In this document: positions 42,915-53,068 of the stretch, in pieces
How the letters are laid out: each line of letters begins with the position of its first letter
Numbering within the stretch: position 1 is the first letter of the stretch
NCBI GenBank assembly: GCA_023447335.1
Contig: JAEXOD010000082.1
Span: 1-60,058, forward strand
Direction: 5' to 3'
Length of the DNA: 60,058 nt
Origin: Bacteroidota bacterium
GTDB lineage: Bacteria > Bacteroidota > Ignavibacteria > Ignavibacteriales > Melioribacteraceae
The notes under the pieces: generated by a model
What the model saw: only the letters and a program-made list of their open reading frames with translations
What the model was told of the DNA's origin: nothing
Database searches by the model: none
Translations under genes and position numbers: made by a program

Positions 42915-43056
42915 TATATACCCAATACTTTATTATAGGCTTTAAAACATATTAATATTATTAAAGTTTCAAAAATAGTAAAATAATACATGTTGCCCAA
43001 TGTAAAAATTTTTCATTAATTTTAGAATATATACTTTAATAAGAGAATAGATAGTG

Positions 43057-44145
43057 TTAAATACTAAAATAGACTGTGCTTCCTTCTCCTTCTTTACTTT
43101 CAATCCATATTTTGCCGTTATGATATTCTATAAATTCTTTGCACATTAATAAGCCGAGACCGGAGTAAAATTCATCTCCTTCATTTTTTAAAGTAATTTT
43201 TGTTTTTAATGTTAATAATGTTTCTAAAAGTTCTTCCGAAATACCTTTCCCAAAATCTTGAACAAAAAAAGTGTTTTCAGAATCCCCGGTTTTACAACCG
43301 ATAATAATTTTCCCGTTTTCGTTACTATATTTAATTGCATTTAAAAGCAAGTTGCGAAAAACGGATGTGACCATATACTTATCAACCGATAAATTAAGAG
43401 TGGGGTCAATATCGTTTACAATTGAAATGCTCTTATTTGCGGTAGATTGTGAGAGTGATTTTAATAAGTTTTTGGTAAGCTCAAAAATGTTTTGCGGTTC
43501 GGGATTAAAAGCAATTTTTTTTGATTGCAAATTAGACCATTCAAGCAAGTTTTCTAAAGTATGATTGATGTTTTTAGCGCTTAGGTTCATGTCTTTGAGA
43601 ATTCCCCTTGTTTCTTCCGGGGGAAATGCATTTAAGTCATCTGATAGAATTTCACTCATACCTAAAAATACTTGAACCGAGTTACGTAGGTCGTGTGCTA
43701 AAACAGAAACAAATTTATTACGTACTGAAATTAGTTCTTCAAGCTGTTTTCTTTGTAAATTAATTTTAATATGTGTTGCAACCCTTGCTTTAACTTCTTC
43801 AATTTTAAAAGGTTTGGTAATATAATCAACACCGCCTACGCTTAAGGCATTTACTATACTATCGGACTCGCTTAACGCACTAATAAAAATAACAGGGATA
43901 TCGGCAAGGCGAGGGTCGGCTTTAAGTAATTTACAAGTTTCAATACCATCAATATCAGGCATCATTATGTCCAACAAAATAACATCAGGTAATACTTTTT
44001 CGGCTACTTGTATAGCTTGAGAACCGGAAGTAACGGGGCGTATTTTATATCCTTCATCTCTAAGTATATCGCTTAAAACTTTTAAATTTGCCGGTACGTC
44101 ATCTACAATAAGTACTTTTGGAGGTTGGTTAATTATATCTGTCAT
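43057..44145 (-). CDS. Response regulator fused to histidine kinase (REC-HisKA-HATPase)
   Basis: A 362-residue soluble kinase. A receiver domain (about 9-125) has phospho-acceptor Asp in VILLDIMMPDIDG and Lys in YITKPF. The HisKA domain has His151 in LAHDLRNSV, and the HATPase domain has N box NLLLNAIKYS, G1 DFGKGIS and G2 SGLGLLMCKEFIEYHNG. No transmembrane helix, so the input is the receiver itself: phosphate from the large hybrid kinase encoded just upstream may control it. Its ATG overlaps the stop of that gene by 4 bases (ATGA), so they are made together. Confidence 0.93.
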   Translation of the reverse strand: MTDIINQPPKVLIVDDVPANLKVLSDILRDEGYKIRPVTSGSQAIQVAEKVLPDVILLDIMMPDIDGIETCKLLKADPRLADIPVIFISALSESDSIVNALSVGGVDYITKPFKIEEVKARVATHIKINLQRKQLEELISVRNKFVSVLAHDLRNSVQVFLGMSEILSDDLNAFPPEETRGILKDMNLSAKNINHTLENLLEWSNLQSKKIAFNPEPQNIFELTKNLLKSLSQSTANKSISIVNDIDPTLNLSVDKYMVTSVFRNLLLNAIKYSNENGKIIIGCKTGDSENTFFVQDFGKGISEELLETLLTLKTKITLKNEGDEFYSGLGLLMCKEFIEYHNGKIWIESKEGEGSTVYFSI

Positions 44146-47100
44146 TTTTTCCCTTCGTATTTATTCAATAAATCTTCAATTTTTTCGTATTCATAATTAT
44201 TGGCTAAGTTTAGCAGATATCGAGTTAGTTTGGGTTCTATAAATTCTATTCTTTCGACCGTATCAATAAAACCGTCAACATCAGCAATTTTTATTGTTGA
44301 AAGAAGTTTTTTTATAATAGCTAAAGGAACTTGGTTAATGTAGCTTAAAACAACATCTTCAGTTTGGGAAATAGCTAATTGTAATTTATCTTCTTCTTCG
44401 TTTTCATACAGATACTCTATTTTTAATAATTCGGCAATCATGTCAAAAAGTTCCGATTCGCGGAATGGTTTTCGTATATAACCTTGTACTCCTACTGCTT
44501 TTGCTCGTGTTTTTTCTTCTTCAAATGCACTAGCGGTTAATGCAATTATCGGAGTATCTTTTCCCCTTTCGCTAAATTTAATCATTCGAGTAGCTTCGTA
44601 ACCGTCTAACACAGGCATTCTAAGATCCATTAAAATTAAATTAGGTTTCCAATCTTCAAACTTCTTAACAGCTTCTAATCCGTCTGCTGCAATATTTGTT
44701 TCAAAACCTACAGCTTTTAATAAATTATCAACCACGCGTAAATTTTCGGGACGGTCATCAACAACTAAAATTTTTGGCGGGGCAATATTTGGCATTACTG
44801 ACTTAACTCGTTTATGATTTTTATGATTGTTAATATCAGATTCCGAAAGTTCGGTTTCGATTAATTCAACATAGAAGCAAAAAGTTGAACCCTTTCCGAA
44901 TTCAGTTTTAACGCTTATTTCTCCTCCCATTAAAGTAACAAGTTCCTTGCTTAACGCTAAACCTAATCCGGTTCCGCCTTTGTTTATTCCGGTACTTGTT
45001 TGAACAAAGTGTCTAAATAATTGGTTAAGGTCGGCTTCTGGTATGCCTATTCCGCTATCCTCAATTTCTGAATATAAGTAGTTTTTATTGTTTTTTACTA
45101 CTAATTTGGTACGGACTGAAATTCCTCCTTCTTCCGTAAATTTAACGGCATTGCTTATTAAATTTACAAATATTTGTCTTAGTTTTGCCTCGTCAATTAA
45201 AACAAACTTTGGTAAATCATCGGACTTTTCAAAAATTAAATGTAGTTTTTTATTTAATGCTCTTTCTTTAAAAATTGTATAAATATCTTCTAACAATAAA
45301 TGAAGATTGATTTTTGCATTGTTAAGTATCATTTTCCCGGCTTCAACTTTTGAAAGTTCGAGAATATCATTAATAAGTGTTAATAAATGCTCTCCGGCTT
45401 TAATAATTGAAGAGTTGTATTCTTTTTGAGTATAGGTCAAGTTTTTATCTCGGTTCATTAACTGTGAAAAACCGATAATAGCATTTAAGGGAGTTCGGAT
45501 TTCGTGGCTCATATTTGCCAAGAATAAACTTTTTGATTTATTTGCAATTTCTGCTTCTTGTTTTGCCGTTAATAAAATTATTTCCGCTTTCTTTTTAAAT
45601 AGAATTCCGCCTAAAATAACGGCATATAGACGTAATAAAATAATTACTTGTTCGTTCCAGCTTTTTTTAGTTCTAACGCTATCAAAACCCATGAATCCGA
45701 TAATTGAAGGACCATAAAATATCGGTACCGTTAATAATGATTGAATTCCTTGAGCACTTAAGACTTCTTTTTCGTAACTTCTATTTTCAGGTAAATCATT
45801 AACGTTTTCAATATATACAAATTCGTTCTTTAGAAATTTCTCTTTCCAATACGGAATAAATGAAAAAGGAATACCTTGTAAATTATCAATTTCAGGTGAA
45901 ATCCCTTCTGCACACCATTCATAAGTGTTGTTAATTATATCGTTTTCATCATCCAATTCAAAAATATATGTTCTGTCAACCTTATTAAAATCCCCAAGCA
46001 TGGTTAAACTTGTGGTTATTTCCTTGTCAATATTTTCTGTATCAGCTTGAATTAATCTACCGGCAATAATTGAAATCGTATTATAAAAACTATTTTGAAG
46101 AAGCATTTCGTCTTCAAGTTTTTTTATTTCACTGATATCTATCATAACAGTTAAAAAGTACTTTTGTCCCTGACTTTCAATTATTTCTCCGGAAAAATAA
46201 CCGGATAAAATTTCACCGGTTTTAGTTCTAACCTTAATAGCTGTATTATATACTCGACCGTTATTGGCTAATATGTGAGAAATATTTTCATAATCGTTTT
46301 TATCGGCAAATACATTTAACTCTTGAGATGTCTTCCCAATTAATTCTTCTCTTGAATAACCGGTTCTGTTTATAAATGCCTCGTTAACCTGAATAAAACG
46401 CCTTTCGGGAATGGTGGTTACAGCCATTAATGCCGGATTGTTGTTGAACATTTTGTTAAACATTTGAAGAGATTCTTGTTCAAAAGACAAATCTTTAGAT
46501 ATACCAAAAATTGCATCTTTCCCATCCCATTTACCAAACCATGCTCGTGTTTCGACAGGTAACAAAGTCCCGTCTTTTTTTATAAGGGGAAGCGGGCATG
46601 TGTCTGTTTCTCCGTTAAACATTTTTGAAAAAATCATTTCTGCTTCAACTCTTTTGTCTTCAGGATGAAGGTCAAGCATGTGCATTAAACTTAAATCATC
46701 ATTACTATAGCCAAGTTTATTATAAACTGAACTGTTAACATAAAATATTCTCCCCGTTTTGTCCCCTATAAAAATCATATCATCAATTGTCTCAAAAAAC
46801 GAGTTAAAATTTTCTTCATGTGCTTTGTATCTTTCTACGGCTAATTTTTCTTCTGTAATATCCCAATTAACACCAATTATTTTAATAGGTTGATTATTGC
46901 TGCATTGAACTTTGCCCAAAGCTTTTATATATCGAATTTCGCCGTCTTTTCTTCTTATTTTAAATTCGGTTTTATAATCGGAATTACAAGTTAATGCCTT
47001 ATTAAAAATATCTAAAGTGGATTGTTTGTTTTCTTCTTCAAGTAAATTTACCCAAGAGCTATTATTGCCTGTAAACTCATCTTTTGTAATGCCGTATAAA

Positions 47101-47819
47101 TCAAACATCTGATCAGTCCACATTAGTTTATCATTCTTTATATCATAATCCCAAACGCCTATTTTGCCAACTTGCATTGCCAATGAAAGACTTATTGTGG
47201 CATCTTTAAGTTGATCTTCAACCCCCTTTAATTCCTCAAATCCCTTTTTATATTTTGAGGTCTTTTTGTTGAATCGTAAAATTAAAAAGACTAAAGCAAT
47301 AATAATTACTATAGAAATGTAAACAAATAGCAAATTTTCATATACCGTGAATAGCCATTCTGATGAATCAAAATTCAAAAATAGAATAATATTTTTATTT
47401 TTTAAGTGTATTGTTTTATACACATAAACACTTTCGGTTTCGCGAACTCTTCCGCTAAAAATGTTAATTTTATTATCTGAAACGAGATGAAGATACGGAA
47501 AGCTTTTTAAGTGTTTCTGACAAAATACGGGGGTTACCGATTTATCTGAAGTTATGGTAAATATTTCGAATGAATGTAATTCGGGGACTATTGTTTTAAC
47601 TAAATCTAAATTGCGCTTTATTTTCTGTGCCTCAATACTATCAAGTGATGTTATTTTTTCTAAACTAATTATTTTACTTATCAAAATAGTTTGTTTTGAT
47701 AGTTGCTCATTATAAGCATTTAAACGTATATCCCAAATAAGTTTTGTGAGGTATAGAACAATAAAAGCAGAAATAATTGCAATTATAAAATAATAATAGT
47801 TTGAACGTTTGGATAACAT
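44142..47819 (-). CDS. Hybrid sensor histidine kinase (2 TM, PAS x3, GAF, HisKA, HATPase, REC)
   Basis: A 1225-residue kinase. Two membrane helices (about 9-27 and 160-180) flank a periplasmic sensor of about 130 residues. Three PAS domains follow: MQVGKIGVWDYDI, FFETIDDMIFIGDKTG and FNNNPALMAVTTIPERRF. A GAF domain (about 590-745) comes next. HisKA has His772 in NMSHEIRTPLNA, and HATPase has NLISNAVKFTEEGG, DSGIGIP and GTGLGL. The receiver has Asp1065 in ILMDLRMPVLDG. A 90-residue alpha-helical C-terminal tail (ends EDLLNKYEGKK) is not a clear HPt domain. It belongs to a kinase pair with the soluble kinase downstream; ligand unknown. Confidence 0.93.
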   Translation of the reverse strand: MLSKRSNYYYFIIAIISAFIVLYLTKLIWDIRLNAYNEQLSKQTILISKIISLEKITSLDSIEAQKIKRNLDLVKTIVPELHSFEIFTITSDKSVTPVFCQKHLKSFPYLHLVSDNKINIFSGRVRETESVYVYKTIHLKNKNIILFLNFDSSEWLFTVYENLLFVYISIVIIIALVFLILRFNKKTSKYKKGFEELKGVEDQLKDATISLSLAMQVGKIGVWDYDIKNDKLMWTDQMFDLYGITKDEFTGNNSSWVNLLEEENKQSTLDIFNKALTCNSDYKTEFKIRRKDGEIRYIKALGKVQCSNNQPIKIIGVNWDITEEKLAVERYKAHEENFNSFFETIDDMIFIGDKTGRIFYVNSSVYNKLGYSNDDLSLMHMLDLHPEDKRVEAEMIFSKMFNGETDTCPLPLIKKDGTLLPVETRAWFGKWDGKDAIFGISKDLSFEQESLQMFNKMFNNNPALMAVTTIPERRFIQVNEAFINRTGYSREELIGKTSQELNVFADKNDYENISHILANNGRVYNTAIKVRTKTGEILSGYFSGEIIESQGQKYFLTVMIDISEIKKLEDEMLLQNSFYNTISIIAGRLIQADTENIDKEITTSLTMLGDFNKVDRTYIFELDDENDIINNTYEWCAEGISPEIDNLQGIPFSFIPYWKEKFLKNEFVYIENVNDLPENRSYEKEVLSAQGIQSLLTVPIFYGPSIIGFMGFDSVRTKKSWNEQVIILLRLYAVILGGILFKKKAEIILLTAKQEAEIANKSKSLFLANMSHEIRTPLNAIIGFSQLMNRDKNLTYTQKEYNSSIIKAGEHLLTLINDILELSKVEAGKMILNNAKINLHLLLEDIYTIFKERALNKKLHLIFEKSDDLPKFVLIDEAKLRQIFVNLISNAVKFTEEGGISVRTKLVVKNNKNYLYSEIEDSGIGIPEADLNQLFRHFVQTSTGINKGGTGLGLALSKELVTLMGGEISVKTEFGKGSTFCFYVELIETELSESDINNHKNHKRVKSVMPNIAPPKILVVDDRPENLRVVDNLLKAVGFETNIAADGLEAVKKFEDWKPNLILMDLRMPVLDGYEATRMIKFSERGKDTPIIALTASAFEEEKTRAKAVGVQGYIRKPFRESELFDMIAELLKIEYLYENEEEDKLQLAISQTEDVVLSYINQVPLAIIKKLLSTIKIADVDGFIDTVERIEFIEPKLTRYLLNLANNYEYEKIEDLLNKYEGKK

Positions 47820-48538
47820 ACCTTCCCCAAATAATGTTTAGTAACCAAATTGAATTTATGAATAATTTTAGAAAAATGAAAGAAATTTTTTAAGATATTT
47901 GAATTCTCATATTCATCACAAAAATATTAACGCAATAATTGTGTAAATTGTTACACTTAATTTTAACACAAACATTTAAAATTGTTTTTGAATCGAGATT
48001 TTCAATATAAAAGAAGGATTTATGGGAAGTCCATCAATTTTGAATAATGAATTCCCTTTTTCCAAAACGGAGAGGTTTATTTTAGTTATTTAACACTAAC
48101 CATTTAACATTTAGCACTTAATTCAGTTCAGGAGGAGCGACATTTTTTAACACAAACCCACGAAAATGTTTTAGCCTCGTAGAGGTGACATTGGTTTTTA
48201 TTCACCGCTCCGTAGCCACTATTTGAAAATAGTGGTAATTAAAAAGACGAATAAATAACAATTGCTATATTAAATATGTGTTTACTCAATTACCGCTATC
48301 TTTAGATAGTGGTAAACAAACCCATCAAATACTTGCTTGTATGGGTAATAATAAACGTTTTGATTTTATATACAAACATATTCCCCCATGAATAAATTCA
48401 TGGGCTGGGTTTTTACCTCGCCCCCATGAATGAATTCATGGGTTGCGAGTTCTTCATCTCCAACATTTAACATTTCTTAAATACCTCATCCATTTTAATG
48501 GATTCGGGCATTCAAAATTAACAATTCAAAATTCAAAA
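47820..48538. repeat. Intergenic region with an array of palindromic hairpins
   Basis: A 719-base non-coding region. Long arms GGAGCG (48134-48139) and CGCTCC (48206-48211) enclose a small hairpin CCTC-GTA-GAGG (48175-48185). Then CCACTATTT/AAATAGTGG (48216-48235), TACCGCTATCT/AGATAGTGGTA (48291-48314) and CCCAT/ATGGG (48321-48345). Last are two near-identical CCCATGAAT/ATTCATGGG palindromes (48385-48404 and 48423-48442). The region from 47820 to 48120 holds nothing else that I see. Probably dispersed intergenic repeats, not a CRISPR: the units differ and spacing is irregular. Confidence 0.6.
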
Positions 48539-50317
48539 TTATTTTACCAAAACCATTTTCTTCAAGTCATTAAATACGGGTATTTTCCCTTTGCCCGTTA
48601 CTTCCAATCTGTACAAATATATGCCGCTTGCCATATTACTTAAATCTATTTGGGTTTCGTTATACCCATTGTTTTTGTTACCTTCAATTATTGTTTTTAT
48701 TAACTCACCTGTTATTGCATATATCTTTATTCTAACTTCGCTTTCATCCTTTAAGCTGTAACTTATGGTTGTTGTCGGATTAAAAGGATTTGGGTAATTT
48801 TGGTATAGTGCATATTCGTAATTATCAGTTATGGTAACTTCGTTTATATCTGTTATTGTTACATTTACTTCAGCACTTGGGTAGCTTTGGTTACCTGCTA
48901 TATCTGTTGCAGTTACTTTGTAATATACTTTTTGTGTTCCTTTTTCAAGTTTATCGTAAAATAATGTATCGCTTAATATTGCGATTCTTTTTGTACTGTC
49001 TAACGTAAAGCTTGGGTTTATATCTTTATAAACGTAATACTGTTTTAAATCTGCTTCGGTATTCGGTTTCCATGTAAGTTTCACTCTATTGGTATCGGGT
49101 TCATAAACCGCCTTTAGCTTTTTAACTACTTTCGGAGCTAAATCCTGATATTCGTAACTAATACCGCTCGGTCCGCCAAACATCCCTATATCACTCCTCG
49201 TACCGTCAACATCCAATATACTTGGGTCTCCCGTATCTATTGCAGGGCTAAATTTTTGCAACCTAAAATTATCTATGGCACCCAATGTATATAAGGTATC
49301 TTTTGCGAACATGGGATCTGCAAAAACATCATGTTCGCCCTGTGAATAATTTGTATAATTATCTCCGATTGTGTTAAAAAACAAGTTGTAATCAGATTGA
49401 AAATTTTGTGCATATGTTAGATTTATGCCTTTTGCGTTATGTGCAAGTATATTATTCTTAAAGCAATAAAACTGACCATAGCCCCCTGTAACAATACTTG
49501 AATATTTACTATTTAATAAAGTATTATTTGTAACAAATGATGAATCATAAGGCGGAGCTGGCCATGTGCGTATTTCAATATTATTATTAAAATTACTTAC
49601 AATATTATTACTTATTTCAACTCTTTCATTTGATTTAACAAAAATTCCTGTATTGTGTGAATTATTTATTAAAACATTAATATAATTATTTTTGATAATG
49701 AACTTACCACCCCAATTAGCGTATATTCCGCCAATTTGATGTACTGTCTCTTTAACTTGTATATAATTATTAGATATTTCAAAAACTAAAGGATCACTTA
49801 GAGTAAATAAATCCAATGCCATCCCATTATTAAAAAAAATATTGTTCTTAATAACACAATTTGAACAGGTGCTCAATCCTTTAATAGAAGAATCTATCCT
49901 ACAATTTTCTATAATTAATGATTTATTAATGAAAAATAGCGCCGAATATATTTTTGAAAATTGTTCGGTTTTTTTTATGGTTAATCCCTTCATTATCAAC
50001 ATAGAATCATCGCCTGAAAAACAAGCATCCATATTTTTTGGTATAATACCTGTTCCGTCAATTATACATTCATCGGTATCAACACCTATTATAGTTAAAT
50101 CCTTTGTGTTTATATAAATTGATTCCCTATAAATCCCTCTATCAACATATACGGTATCCCCATTGTTGCAATAATCAAAACATTTTTGCAAACTGTCACA
50201 CGCTGTTTCCCATGAAGTATAGGGAGCGGTGCTGCTCCCCGTTTTACTTACATATCTAATTTCGGCATTAAGCAAAAGATTAATTAATAAAAGTGCCAAT
50301 GTTATATATATTTTCAT
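48539..50317 (-). CDS. T9SS-secreted right-handed beta-helix protein
   Basis: A 592-residue exported protein. A signal peptide (MKIYITLALLLINLLLNAE) is followed by a DUF1565-like start (YVSKTGSSTAPYTSWETACDSL...GDTVYVDRGIYRESIYI). A parallel beta-helix follows with repeated N-rich turns such as CVIKNNIFFNNGMALDL (about 60-370). A fibronectin type III-like domain (about 375-475) precedes the T9SS C-terminal sorting domain with YQNYPNPFNPTTTISYSL, ending VLVK. Likely binds or cuts a polysaccharide, but no catalytic residues can be assigned. It is 9 bases after the next T9SS cargo gene and may share its transcript. Confidence 0.9.
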   Translation of the reverse strand: MKIYITLALLLINLLLNAEIRYVSKTGSSTAPYTSWETACDSLQKCFDYCNNGDTVYVDRGIYRESIYINTKDLTIIGVDTDECIIDGTGIIPKNMDACFSGDDSMLIMKGLTIKKTEQFSKIYSALFFINKSLIIENCRIDSSIKGLSTCSNCVIKNNIFFNNGMALDLFTLSDPLVFEISNNYIQVKETVHQIGGIYANWGGKFIIKNNYINVLINNSHNTGIFVKSNERVEISNNIVSNFNNNIEIRTWPAPPYDSSFVTNNTLLNSKYSSIVTGGYGQFYCFKNNILAHNAKGINLTYAQNFQSDYNLFFNTIGDNYTNYSQGEHDVFADPMFAKDTLYTLGAIDNFRLQKFSPAIDTGDPSILDVDGTRSDIGMFGGPSGISYEYQDLAPKVVKKLKAVYEPDTNRVKLTWKPNTEADLKQYYVYKDINPSFTLDSTKRIAILSDTLFYDKLEKGTQKVYYKVTATDIAGNQSYPSAEVNVTITDINEVTITDNYEYALYQNYPNPFNPTTTISYSLKDESEVRIKIYAITGELIKTIIEGNKNNGYNETQIDLSNMASGIYLYRLEVTGKGKIPVFNDLKKMVLVK

Positions 50318-50326
50318 GATTGTCCC

Positions 50327-53068
50327 TTATTTCATTAAAAGCATTTTTTTGCTTAATATTTTGTTATTGTACTGTACTGAATAAATATAAATTCCGCTTG
50401 ATAATTCACCGCTATTAAACTTAAATTCATACATTCCTGCTTCTTTTTCTCCCTCATTAAAAAACTTTATTTCTCTGCCTAATATATCGAATATTTTTAT
50501 TCTTACAATACCGCTTTCGGGAATCATATATTTAATTGAAGTAATTCCGTTAAATGGATTTGGGTAATTTTGTTCAATAGCAAATTCCTTAATAAATGTA
50601 TTCTGCTTTTCCATTGATTGATTACTTATAGTTACAGATACCTCGTTTGTAAAATAAGTTCTACCACCTGAAATTCTGCTTATCTTATAATACACTTCAC
50701 TTCCTGCAAGTTGCCCATTATATATCGTTATACTTGAATCGATATAGGTTTGTTTAATATTGTTATCAGTTGAATAAATTGTTGCAATCAAAATATAAGT
50801 TGTGCCCGACTTTCGATAAACTCCATACGTTTGGTCACCCTGCAAAGAACCCCAAATCAATCTTGGATGTTCGTTATGTGATGCACAAAATAATGAACTC
50901 CCCCATGTTTCATGTCTGTACTTACCACTGCCTGAAAAGATAATATCTCCTTTATGGTCTGAACATATACTTGAACCGTTTCTCGCATACAATTCTCCGC
51001 TTACCGTATATGTACAATTACTTGATATTTTTAATGATTTATTCGTCGGAATTTCTAAGTTTCCAATTAATTCCATATTATCGGTAACAAAATCATCAAC
51101 CAATAATTGTCCCCCATGTATTACAATGGGTTTTATTTCAAATAAACAGGATGTACCTGGGAAGAGCGTGCTATATATTGTAAGTTTTCCGTTTATTACA
51201 TATTTTATAGAATCTTTTGGAGAATAGTATTCTTTAACGATAAAATTTTTTTGTTCTAAATTATTATATTCAATTTTTATTCTATTTGTGTCTGTATTGT
51301 ACCAGCGAGAAACAACCATTGAATATTTATGGAAATTTACATCATTAAATATTCCGACATCATAATCACAATTATTTGATATTCGTGTAAATTTTGCATC
51401 TTCCAACTGTACTTCTGAATTATCTTCCAAGCTACTTTGCGATTTTTGAGATAACTTTTTTAATAGTTTGCCGAAATCACCATGTAAACGGGGCGAAATT
51501 TCATCTTTTAAAGTATACCATAATGGAGTGAAATATGTTTCATCATTAATATTGTGCGAATCCGAATGCACGCATACAAGTGAATTCCTTTTAGTTGTAT
51601 CTGCATTAGTTGTATCATTATCATAATAAAAATAATAATATTGATTCAACTCAATACCTTTTGCTCCATATAATAAATCAACATTTATATTGTATTTAAA
51701 TTGAGCAGGTGTTGGTTTATATCTTAATTCATCATGGTTGGAATCCACAACCCATTGCCCTGTTTGTACGCTACACATAAAATTAGAATCATAATTATTA
51801 AGTCTATTTAGATGATTTTGTAACATATTATAAATATTCGACTTCCAGTTCGTTAGATTGTTTTCATCATATGGATAATGAAACAAATGGTTATTAATTT
51901 TTAATCCTTTATACTGAGCTCTCTTCCAAAACTCATCGACTTTATAAATTGGGCTTGGTGTGGTTTGCAATAATCCATCCATACTTCCTGCCAATGAAGA
52001 GTATAAACTTACTCCTTTTTGTTCATATAAATAATTATCAATCATTTTAATACATTCAAGATTGTCAATAACGTTAGGTTCTTCAAGTGGTGCCCAAGTA
52101 ACAATCTGAGACGGATTTGAAAAACCATCAAACACATTATTAATTTCATCATTAATCATTTTATAAGTCTGAAATTCATTGTTTTTTAGTTTTTCCCCTT
52201 CATCATCAAAAACAGTTACTTTATCTACATAAAGATCTAAATAGTTCAATCCAAGCCAGATAACTTTAAATTGAACATTTGGAATTGTTTTCCATATTTT
52301 TGTTCCGTTTGGATGGTCGATTTTATAATGAGAAATTAAAAAGTTTTGAGGTACCATACTTTTGTTGTTGTAATTATAATTAATCTTAAACTCGTTCCAC
52401 TCATTATATCCTTTAATAAATTCATTTACCCTGATTGTATCTATGGATAATCTTTTATAATGCTGAACCCCTTCATTATATTCAGTTGATACAAAAATTA
52501 AACAAACTATATTTGTATCGATAGAAAATTCCGGTTTCGGAATTAATGGATTTGCCACTATTTTCAGTCGAAAGTTTGCAGCATATTTAAAGATATAAGC
52601 AGTATCTAATAACGAAGAATAAAGTTGTGAATATCTTGGTCCTTGTATTAAAGTATCAACGGCAATACCACAATTCTTTACTGCCTCCCCAACAACAATC
52701 CCCGTGTGCGATAATTGATATCCATAATTCGGATTACCCTCCGCCTCCCATTCTGAATAAGCTCTTTCTGTATAATAGGGAATACGTTTTCTGTTTGGAT
52801 CGAGCATATATTGTTGGGGTATTATTTTAACAAAAGGAGAAAGAGCATCAAAAGCATTTTTTGAAATACTATTACAAATTGCAACATCTATTCCCGCATC
52901 AACAATATCTTGATAATTGTGTTTTTGATAAGTATAATTCGGACTGCTCCAAAAATGAGCTAATATCGGAATACCATCAAACTCAGTAAAAAAAGGTGTT
53001 TGGCATAATAGATTTGATTTTAGACAAAATAAACAAATTATAACTAGGGTAGTTAAACTTTTTTTCAT
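50327..53068 (-). CDS. T9SS-secreted protein of unknown function (913 aa)
   Basis: A 913-residue exported protein with signal peptide MKKSLTTLVIICLFCLKSNLLC. The N-terminal 600 residues contain stretches such as YQDIVDAGIDVAICNSISK, DKVTVFDDEGEKL and YDENNLTNWKS, suggestive of a barrel-type glycan-active or binding fold, but I cannot name a family. A beta-rich region and a degenerate Fn3-like part (VYRKSGTTYILIATIYST) follow. The T9SS sorting domain starts EQNYPNPFNGITSIKYMIP and ends KKMLLMK. GGAGGT is 3 bases before the ATG, with a hairpin directly upstream. Probably cell-surface or secreted. Confidence 0.85.
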   Translation of the reverse strand: MKKSLTTLVIICLFCLKSNLLCQTPFFTEFDGIPILAHFWSSPNYTYQKHNYQDIVDAGIDVAICNSISKNAFDALSPFVKIIPQQYMLDPNRKRIPYYTERAYSEWEAEGNPNYGYQLSHTGIVVGEAVKNCGIAVDTLIQGPRYSQLYSSLLDTAYIFKYAANFRLKIVANPLIPKPEFSIDTNIVCLIFVSTEYNEGVQHYKRLSIDTIRVNEFIKGYNEWNEFKINYNYNNKSMVPQNFLISHYKIDHPNGTKIWKTIPNVQFKVIWLGLNYLDLYVDKVTVFDDEGEKLKNNEFQTYKMINDEINNVFDGFSNPSQIVTWAPLEEPNVIDNLECIKMIDNYLYEQKGVSLYSSLAGSMDGLLQTTPSPIYKVDEFWKRAQYKGLKINNHLFHYPYDENNLTNWKSNIYNMLQNHLNRLNNYDSNFMCSVQTGQWVVDSNHDELRYKPTPAQFKYNINVDLLYGAKGIELNQYYYFYYDNDTTNADTTKRNSLVCVHSDSHNINDETYFTPLWYTLKDEISPRLHGDFGKLLKKLSQKSQSSLEDNSEVQLEDAKFTRISNNCDYDVGIFNDVNFHKYSMVVSRWYNTDTNRIKIEYNNLEQKNFIVKEYYSPKDSIKYVINGKLTIYSTLFPGTSCLFEIKPIVIHGGQLLVDDFVTDNMELIGNLEIPTNKSLKISSNCTYTVSGELYARNGSSICSDHKGDIIFSGSGKYRHETWGSSLFCASHNEHPRLIWGSLQGDQTYGVYRKSGTTYILIATIYSTDNNIKQTYIDSSITIYNGQLAGSEVYYKISRISGGRTYFTNEVSVTISNQSMEKQNTFIKEFAIEQNYPNPFNGITSIKYMIPESGIVRIKIFDILGREIKFFNEGEKEAGMYEFKFNSGELSSGIYIYSVQYNNKILSKKMLLMK

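Noticed and set aside
48385..48442. CRISPR array
   Set aside because: Only two near-identical palindromes with an 18-base gap; other hairpins differ and no cas gene is present.
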